Below are positions 58,561-64,000 of a DNA stretch of 64,000 nucleotides, piece by piece (the first letter of the stretch is position 1; each line of letters begins with the position of its first letter). The notes beneath the pieces are model-generated. The model did no database searches and had not been told where the DNA came from. It was given only the letters and a program-made list of their open reading frames with translations. The stretch lies in assembly GCF_016623465.1 (NCBI RefSeq), contig NZ_JAEDAJ010000002.1, positions 260,093-324,092 of the forward strand, in the 5' to 3' direction. Origin of the DNA: Brachybacterium halotolerans (GTDB lineage Bacteria; Actinomycetota; Actinomycetes; Actinomycetales; Dermabacteraceae). The position numbers and the translations under genes are program-made.

Positions 58561-61219
58561 ACCACAGGGGCTCCGGGAGCGGCGTGCTGGTGGTGTCCCC
58601 GCGCAGGCGCTTGAGCACGTTCTCGGCGCTGATCAGGCACATCGGCACCCCGACGCCCGGCACGGTGGTGCCCCCGGCGTACAGGAGCCCCTCGACCCTC
58701 CGGCTGCGGTTGCTGCCGCGCAGGAACGCGGACTGCCGCAGCGTGTGGGCGGGCCCGAGGGCGTTGCCGCGCCAGGAGTGGAAGGCGTCGGTGAAGTCGC
58801 CGGGGCCGACGGTGCGGCGCAGCTCGATGCGCTCGGCGAGGTCCGGCACGTGCGCCTTCTCGGCGATCTGCGCGATGGCGCGGTCCACCGCCTGCTCGAC
58901 CTCCGCGTCGCCCGCGCCGTCCCGGCCGCCGCGGCCGATGCCCCGGCCGTCGGCCGTCTCCGGGGCGACGGGGATCAGCACGAAGAGGTTCTCGCTGCCC
59001 TCGGGCGCGACCGTCGGGTCCGTGCGCGAAGGCGCGCAGACGTAGACGCTCGCCGGGTCCGGCGCCCGGGTGGCGCCGCGTGCGTCCGCGGGGGTGATCT
59101 GCGCGAAGTTCCGATCCCAGTCGTCGGTGAAGAACAGGGAGTGGTGCAGCAGCTCGGGCACTTGCCCGCGCACGCCGAGCATCGCGAGCACCGCCCCCGG
59201 CCCGGAGGTGCGCGTCGTCCACGCGGATTCCGGGGAGGTCTGCAGCTCCCGTGGCAGCAGCGCGGTCTCCGTGTGGTGGAGGTCGGCCGCGGAGACGACG
59301 ACATCCGCGTCGATCGTCTCGGTCGACGCCCCCGCGGCGCGGGTCTCGCCCGCGGTGCTGGTCTCACCCGAGGTGCGTGCCCCATCAGCGGCGAAGGCCC
59401 TGCCCGCGGCACGCACCTCGACGCCCGTCACCCGTGCGCGGCGCGCACCGACGCCGCGCCCTGCCGGCGCGGTGCGGATCGCGGTGACCTCGTGGCCGGT
59501 GCGGATCTCGGCGCCCGCGTCCTCGGCGAGCGCGCGCAGCACCTCGACGAAGCGCGTGAACCCGCCGCGCGGGTAGCGCACGCCGTCCTCGAGGTCCATG
59601 GCGCTCATCAGGTGGTAGAGGCTCGGCGCGGTCCGCGGGGTGGCGCCGAGGAAGACCGCCGGGTAGCCGAGCACCTGGCGCAGTCGGGTGTCGCGCACGG
59701 TGCGCGCGGCGAGGTCGTGGAGGGATTCGCCCAGCAGTCGGGCGAGGGCCGGCGAGCGCGGGGCGAGCTCCCGGAGCGTGCGCGCGGGCAGCGTCGAGAA
59801 CGTGGTGTAGAGGAAGTGGGAGGTGGCCATGCGGTAGGCCGCGCCCGCCGAGTCGAGGTGGCGGCGCAGGGCGTCGCCCGCCCCCTCCTCCTCCGCCTCG
59901 AAGGCGGCGGCCGAGCGCTCCCGGTCGCCGAACAGGTCCAGCGGATGCTCGTACTCCTCGCCGAAGACGCGGTAGGCGGGGTCCAGCTCGACCAGGTCCA
60001 GATGGTCCTCGAGGCGGGTGCCCAGCAGCGCGAAGAAGTGCTCGAAGCACTCGTGCATGAGCCACCAGGAGGGCCCGGTGTCGAAGGTGAAGCCGCCCTC
60101 GCGCCAGGTGCCCGCGCGCCCGCCGACCTCCTGCCCGCGCTCGAGCACCGTGACCCGGTGCCCCTCGGTCGCGAGCAGCGCGGCCGTGGCGAGCCCTGCG
60201 ATGCCGCCGCCGATGATCACGACGCGTCGGGCGTCGGCGCGCGGGGCGGGGTCCGAGGCCTGCTCCGACGCCGGGGCCGGGGCCGGCCTCGGGCCCGCGG
60301 CGGGGGCCGACGCGGGGCCCGCGGCGGGGCCCGCGGGGACCCTGCGCCCGGGGAGGGCGGCGCGCGCGGCGATGAGAGCCTTCTGCGCGGTGGGGACCCG
60401 CACGCGCCGTGCGCGCAGGACCTCGGCGGGCGTGCGCCGCAGGCGCGTCGAGAGCGCGGCGAACAGGTCGTGGGCGGACTGCACGGCCGCCCTGCTCGAG
60501 ACGGGCAGGTGGGCGATCGCGCCCTGGGCGCGCGCGAGGTCCTCGTCGATGTCGTCGAGCAGGTCGAGCTTCTGGCGCTCGGTGGGTCCGTGCAGGTCGA
60601 TGCCGGGGAAGTAGGTGCGTCCGCGCCCGTCGGCGTCGTCGCGCAGGTCCCGCAGGAAGTTCACCTTCTGGAACGCGGCGCCCAGGCTGCGCGCGCCCTC
60701 GACGAGGGAGGGGCTGGGCTCCACGGGGCGGTCGGCCCCGTCGGTCGCGAAGACGCGCAGGCACATCAGCCCGACCACCTCGGCGGAGCCGTCGACGTAG
60801 CGCGCGAAGCTCGCGTCGGTATGGGAGGTCACGTCGAGATCGGCCCGCATGGAGGCGAAGAAGGGACGGGTGAGATCGGTGCCGATCCCGCAGGCGCGGG
60901 AGGCCGTCGCGAAGGCGTGGATGACGAGATCTGTGCTGAAGCCCGCGGTCATGGCGGCCTCGGTGCGCTCCTCGTAGTCGTCCAGAGCCGCCGCGATCAG
61001 GCGCGCGCCGGCGCCGCTGCCGGCCGCGGCGCCGTCGACGATCTCGTCAGCGATCCGCACGAGGGCGTAGATGCTGCGCACGCGGGCGCGCACGGGCTCG
61101 CGCAGCAGGCGCGTGGCCAGTCCGAAGCTCGAGGAGTAGCGGCCGATGACGCGCTCGGCGGCGGCCTCGGCGGTGCGGCAGAAGTCGTCGGCCGCCTTCT
61201 GCTGAAGGCTGTGCTTCAT
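58544..61219 (-). CDS. Phytoene synthase-phytoene desaturase fusion (CrtB-CrtI)
   Basis: This 891-residue protein joins two enzymes. Residues 1-290 are a phytoene synthase: YSSSFGLATRLL, DEIVDG (first Asp motif), AFQKVNFLRDLRDDADGRGRTYFP (second Asp motif). A linker of about 45 residues rich in Ala/Pro (GPAAGPASAPAAGPRPAPAP) follows. Residues about 335-891 are a CrtI-type desaturase: VVIIGGGIAGLATAALLATEGHRVTVLERG, FDTGPSWWLM, DLEDGVRYPRGGFTRFVEVL, and the C-terminal FAD signature LYAGGTTVPGVGVPMCLISAENVLKRL. It would convert two GGPP to phytoene and desaturate it to lycopene. I know no fusion of these two as common in bacteria; usually they are separate genes. It lies 34 bp after the upstream marR gene. 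Confidence 0.9.
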   Translation of the reverse strand: MKHSLQQKAADDFCRTAEAAAERVIGRYSSSFGLATRLLREPVRARVRSIYALVRIADEIVDGAAAGSGAGARLIAAALDDYEERTEAAMTAGFSTDLVIHAFATASRACGIGTDLTRPFFASMRADLDVTSHTDASFARYVDGSAEVVGLMCLRVFATDGADRPVEPSPSLVEGARSLGAAFQKVNFLRDLRDDADGRGRTYFPGIDLHGPTERQKLDLLDDIDEDLARAQGAIAHLPVSSRAAVQSAHDLFAALSTRLRRTPAEVLRARRVRVPTAQKALIAARAALPGRRVPAGPAAGPASAPAAGPRPAPAPASEQASDPAPRADARRVVIIGGGIAGLATAALLATEGHRVTVLERGQEVGGRAGTWREGGFTFDTGPSWWLMHECFEHFFALLGTRLEDHLDLVELDPAYRVFGEEYEHPLDLFGDRERSAAAFEAEEEGAGDALRRHLDSAGAAYRMATSHFLYTTFSTLPARTLRELAPRSPALARLLGESLHDLAARTVRDTRLRQVLGYPAVFLGATPRTAPSLYHLMSAMDLEDGVRYPRGGFTRFVEVLRALAEDAGAEIRTGHEVTAIRTAPAGRGVGARRARVTGVEVRAAGRAFAADGARTSGETSTAGETRAAGASTETIDADVVVSAADLHHTETALLPRELQTSPESAWTTRTSGPGAVLAMLGVRGQVPELLHHSLFFTDDWDRNFAQITPADARGATRAPDPASVYVCAPSRTDPTVAPEGSENLFVLIPVAPETADGRGIGRGGRDGAGDAEVEQAVDRAIAQIAEKAHVPDLAERIELRRTVGPGDFTDAFHSWRGNALGPAHTLRQSAFLRGSNRSRRVEGLLYAGGTTVPGVGVPMCLISAENVLKRLRGDTTSTPLPEPLWSAGIS

Positions 61220-61253
61220 CAGCGCCCCCGCCCTTCATCGCCCGCTCGGGCGA

Positions 61254-61742
61254 TCAGCTGTTGTCCACGTCGTGGTTCATGCGCCGCAGGAAATCGATGA
61301 CCACGGCCCGCTCGTGCGGGCTCAGGGAGGAGGCCACCTCGTGCATGCGCGCGTGGGTGTCCTCCAGTGTGCGCCGCACCTCCTGCTCCCCGCGAGGCGT
61401 GGGGGCGACCGCCGTCGAGCGGCGGTCGTCGGGATGGGGTGTCCGCTCGGCGAAGCCGTGGCGCACCAGCCGGTCCACGAGGGCGCTCGCCGAGGCCTCG
61501 CGCACCTCGAGCCTGGCGGCGAGGTCCCTCTGCCGCAGCACCGTCCCGGCGCTGCGGGCGGCGAGCAGATGGCGCATGGCCAGCAGGTCCTTCTCGCCCA
61601 TCCGCATGTGCTCGCGGATCCGCGACCGCATGCGGTGGCCGGACTCCTGATAGACGCGCAGCTCCTCGAGCAGCTCGGTCGCCGTGGGCGAGGCCTCGTG
61701 GGAGGGCGGGTACCAGAAGCCGTCGGCCGATGCGGAGTCCAC
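61254..61742 (-). CDS. MarR family transcriptional regulator
   Basis: This 162-residue MarR-type protein has the winged helix at about 55-125 (LAMRHLLAARSAGTVLRQRDLAARLEVREASASALVDRLVRHGFAERTPHPDDRRSTAV). It lies 34 bp upstream of the crtB-crtI gene in the same direction, so it is likely to control that gene. The GTG start at 61742 was chosen because AGGAGGTGG lies at good distance upstream; longer in-frame starts run through the hemH promoter region. It is divergent from hemH. Confidence 0.85.
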   Translation of the reverse strand: MDSASADGFWYPPSHEASPTATELLEELRVYQESGHRMRSRIREHMRMGEKDLLAMRHLLAARSAGTVLRQRDLAARLEVREASASALVDRLVRHGFAERTPHPDDRRSTAVAPTPRGEQEVRRTLEDTHARMHEVASSLSPHERAVVIDFLRRMNHDVDNS

Positions 61743-61869
61743 GACCGGCCACCTCCTGACTCTCGCCGATGTCGCTGAGCACATTGTGCCCGACCACGCG
61801 GGGTCGAATGGACACGCCCGACCTCTTTCCGTAGCCTGCCTAAGTATTCGACACTCTAACGGAGGTCTT

Positions 61870-63168
61870 GTGGACACGCACATCGAGAACCCCTTCCATG
61901 CCGACCTCCGGCCGGACACGGAGGCCTCGCCCCGGGGACGCCGCGCCGTTCCCCAGCCGTACGACGCGGTGCTGCTGGCGTCCTTCGGCGGCCCCGAGGG
62001 ACAGGACGACGTGATGCCGTTCCTGCGCAACGTCACCCGCGGCCGCGGCATCCCCGACGAGCGGCTCGCGGAGGTCGGCGAGCACTACCGTGCGCTCGGC
62101 GGGCGCTCCCCCATCAACGAGCAGAACCGCCGTCTGCTCGCGGCGCTGCGCACCGAGCTCGGCGAGCGCGGCCTCGCGGTGCCCGTGCACTGGGGCAATC
62201 GCAACTGGACCCCGACCATGCGCCGAGCTGTCGAGCAGATGCACGAGGAGGGACATCGCCGCGTGCTGGCCATCGCGACCAGCGCCTACTCCTCCTACTC
62301 CTCGTGCCGGCAGTACCGGGAGGACTTCGGTGCTGCGCTCGTCGAGTCCGGCCTGCTGGGTCGGATGCGGATCGACAAGGTGCGCCCGTACTTCGACCAT
62401 CCGGGGTTCCTCGACCCCTTCGTCGACCACCTGGCGGAGGCCCTGGCATCCCTCGCGCGCGCCGGCACGCCGCGCGAGCGAGTGCAGGTGCTGTTCACGA
62501 CGCACTCGATCCCCCTCGCGATGGCCGCCGCATCCGGCCCCGCCGAGGAGGGGCACGAGGCGCGCGGCGGGTGGTACCTCGCCCAGCACCAGGCGGCCTG
62601 CCGGTACGTGATGGAGCACGCCTCCGGCGAGCACGCGCCGGCCGGCGTCGCGGACGACGCAGCCGTCCCGGGCGCCGCGGTCCCGTGGCGTCTGGTCTTC
62701 CAGTCGCGCTCCGGGCCGCCGCAGGTGCCATGGCTCGAGCCCGACGTGAACGACGCCCTCCGGGAGATCGCCCGCGCGGGGACGGCGGACGCGGTGGTGC
62801 TCGTACCCATCGGCTTCGTCAGCGACCACGTCGAGGTGATCTGGGACCTCGACACGGAGGCCGCGCAGACGGCGCGGGACGAGGGACTCTCGTTCCTGCG
62901 CCTGCCGACCCCCGGCACGGACCCGCGATTCGTCGCCGCGCTCGCGGATCTCGTCGAGGAGCGGATGCGCGCGGACGCACCGCGCGGGTGCGCCACAGAC
63001 TTCGGGGGCACGGCGGATGTCTGCGGGACGGGCTGCTGCCTCTCCGGGAGCTCCCGTTCGAGCGCACGCCCGACCACCTCGGCGCTGGACTCCGCAGCCG
63101 ACGCCCGCACGGCTCTCGGCGACGACGGCGTGAGGCGTGCGCTCCAGGGGTACGGTGTCGGGGCATGA
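61870..63168 (+). CDS. hemH: Ferrochelatase (coproporphyrin-type) with C-terminal cysteine cluster
   Basis: This 432-residue enzyme inserts iron into the tetrapyrrole; actinobacterial members act on coproporphyrin III. Motifs include VLLASFGGPEGQDDVMPFLRNVTRGRGIP, SPINEQNRRLL, FTTHSIPLAM and VPIGFVSDHVEVIWDLD. Cys146 (YSSYSSCRQYRED) and the C-terminal Cys374, Cys385, Cys389 and Cys390 fit the [2Fe-2S] cluster ligands known in mycobacterial enzymes. The tail after 390 (SSRSSARPTTSALDS) is disordered-looking. GGAGGTC precedes the GTG. It overlaps the next gene by 4 bp (ATGA). Confidence 0.93.
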   Translation: MDTHIENPFHADLRPDTEASPRGRRAVPQPYDAVLLASFGGPEGQDDVMPFLRNVTRGRGIPDERLAEVGEHYRALGGRSPINEQNRRLLAALRTELGERGLAVPVHWGNRNWTPTMRRAVEQMHEEGHRRVLAIATSAYSSYSSCRQYREDFGAALVESGLLGRMRIDKVRPYFDHPGFLDPFVDHLAEALASLARAGTPRERVQVLFTTHSIPLAMAAASGPAEEGHEARGGWYLAQHQAACRYVMEHASGEHAPAGVADDAAVPGAAVPWRLVFQSRSGPPQVPWLEPDVNDALREIARAGTADAVVLVPIGFVSDHVEVIWDLDTEAAQTARDEGLSFLRLPTPGTDPRFVAALADLVEERMRADAPRGCATDFGGTADVCGTGCCLSGSSRSSARPTTSALDSAADARTALGDDGVRRALQGYGVGA

Positions 63169-64000
63169 GCAGTGACCATGCCCCTGCCCCGCGCCTGACG
63201 TCGCGGGGCCCGCAGGACGACTCCGCTCGGGCCGGGGCCGACTCGCGCCGGGTCCTGGTGACGGGCGCGACGGGCTACGTGGGGAGCAGGCTCGTGCCCT
63301 CCCTTCTCGAGGAGCGGCTGACGGTGCGCGTGGCCGGGCGCAGCCGTGAGCGCCTGCGCGCGCGCCCGTGGTCCGACGAGGTCGAGATCGCCGTGACGGA
63401 CCTGGACGACCGCACCTCGGTGCGCCGAGCCCTCGCGGACGTCGACGCGGTCGTGTTCCTCGTGCACGCGATGGCCGGAGGCCGCGGTTACCAGGAGCGC
63501 GAGGCGCGGATGGCGCGGATCATGGCCGAGGAGGCGCAGCGCGCCGGCGTCGGCCGGATCGTCTACCTCTCCGGGCTGCATCCGCGCACCCAGGAGCTCA
63601 GCGAGCACATGGCCTCGCGCGAGCGAGTCGCGCAGATACTGCGCGACGGCGGTGTACCCACGCTGGTGCTGGAGGCCGCGACGGTGATCGGCGCGGGGTC
63701 GGCGAGCTTCGAGATCATCCGCCACCTGGCCGAGCGACTGCCCGTCATGCCCGCCCCGAGCTGGGTGCGCAACCGCATCGAACCGGTCGCCGTCACCGAC
63801 GTGCTGCACCACCTGACCCGCGCCGTCGCCGTCCCCGAGCCGGTGGCGGGGACATACGGCCTGGGCAGCGGCGAGCGCGATCTGCGCTTCGCCGATCTGC
63901 TCGAGCAGTACGCCCAGGTGGCCGGTCTTCCGCGGCGTCGCGTGATCGCGCTGCCGCTCCCGGCGCCGTTCCTGTCGGGACTGTGGATCGGGCTGCTCAC
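63165..64000 (+). CDS. NAD(P)-binding SDR/NmrA-like protein, partial
   Basis: The first 278 residues are visible; the gene runs off the window. The Rossmann motif is VLVTGATGYVGSRLVPSLL (30-48), followed by DLDDRTSVRRALADVDAVVFLVHAMAGG and RIVYLSGLHPR. This fits the atypical SDR (NmrA/YbjT-like) group. A hydrophobic stretch begins near the end of the visible part (LPLPAPFLSGLWIGLL), as in longer family members with a DUF2867-type tail. The substrate is unknown. It is coupled to hemH by an ATGA overlap. Confidence 0.82.
   Translation, partial: MSSDHAPAPRLTSRGPQDDSARAGADSRRVLVTGATGYVGSRLVPSLLEERLTVRVAGRSRERLRARPWSDEVEIAVTDLDDRTSVRRALADVDAVVFLVHAMAGGRGYQEREARMARIMAEEAQRAGVGRIVYLSGLHPRTQELSEHMASRERVAQILRDGGVPTLVLEAATVIGAGSASFEIIRHLAERLPVMPAPSWVRNRIEPVAVTDVLHHLTRAVAVPEPVAGTYGLGSGERDLRFADLLEQYAQVAGLPRRRVIALPLPAPFLSGLWIGLL

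Overview
The window is a 64-kb piece of a chromosome from a very GC-rich actinobacterium. This follows from the strong G/C bias at third codon positions, frequent GTG starts, ATGA/GTGA stop-start overlaps, an FMN riboswitch-led rib operon, an actinobacterial-type ferrochelatase with C-terminal cysteines, and split CrtYc/CrtYd-type lycopene cyclases. The gene set would fit a Dermabacteraceae/Micrococcales-like organism, but that placement is inference. No rRNA, tRNA, CRISPR array, transposase or prophage gene was seen.

Layout. 1-6.8 kb: the start of an ABC exporter, a DUF6318 protein, a methyltransferase/membrane protein pair, DUF456, FabH and a VanZ-RDD protein. 7-14 kb: a secreted ricin-lectin protein and the SbcC-SbcD nuclease pair. 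14-16 kb: a class A beta-lactamase with a His-Gly loop and a frameshifted mycothiol-enzyme-like gene. 16-21 kb: a sulfatase, sugar transporter and ROK repressor that look like a sugar-uptake locus. 21-25 kb: an MFS transporter with a GntR regulator, divergent from a flavin disulfide oxidoreductase. 25-35 kb: small metabolic and resistance-type genes, many with their own leaderless promoter. 35-41 kb: a GH78 rhamnosidase and an OpuB/OsmU-type compatible-solute ABC transporter. 41-47 kb: an S9 peptidase, an M20 amidohydrolase and NDH-2. 47-48 kb: a nonsense-interrupted AbiEi/DUF559-like gene bracketed by two 80-bp palindromic repeats. 48-53 kb: ribD-ribE-ribBA-ribH behind an FMN riboswitch. 53-61.7 kb: a carotenoid cluster (P450, GGPP synthase, two MarR regulators, CrtYc, CrtYd, a CrtU-like enzyme and a CrtB-CrtI fusion). 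61.9-64 kb: ferrochelatase and the start of an NAD(P)-binding protein.

How the genes work together. GGPP synthase feeds the phytoene synthase/desaturase fusion, the two small cyclase subunits would cyclise lycopene, and the CrtU-like enzyme suggests an aromatic end product such as isorenieratene. The P450, translationally coupled to GGPP synthase, may modify the product. MarR proteins at both ends are natural regulators. The rib operon is under FMN control.

The least expected features are non-coding. Three families of long conserved palindromes (56-80 bp; seven copies) all lie 36-101 nt downstream of a minus-strand stop codon. Short direct repeats carry the stop codons of several genes, mostly at convergent junctions. 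About fifteen genes have a -10-like hexamer 6-8 nt before the start codon, which implies leaderless mRNAs.
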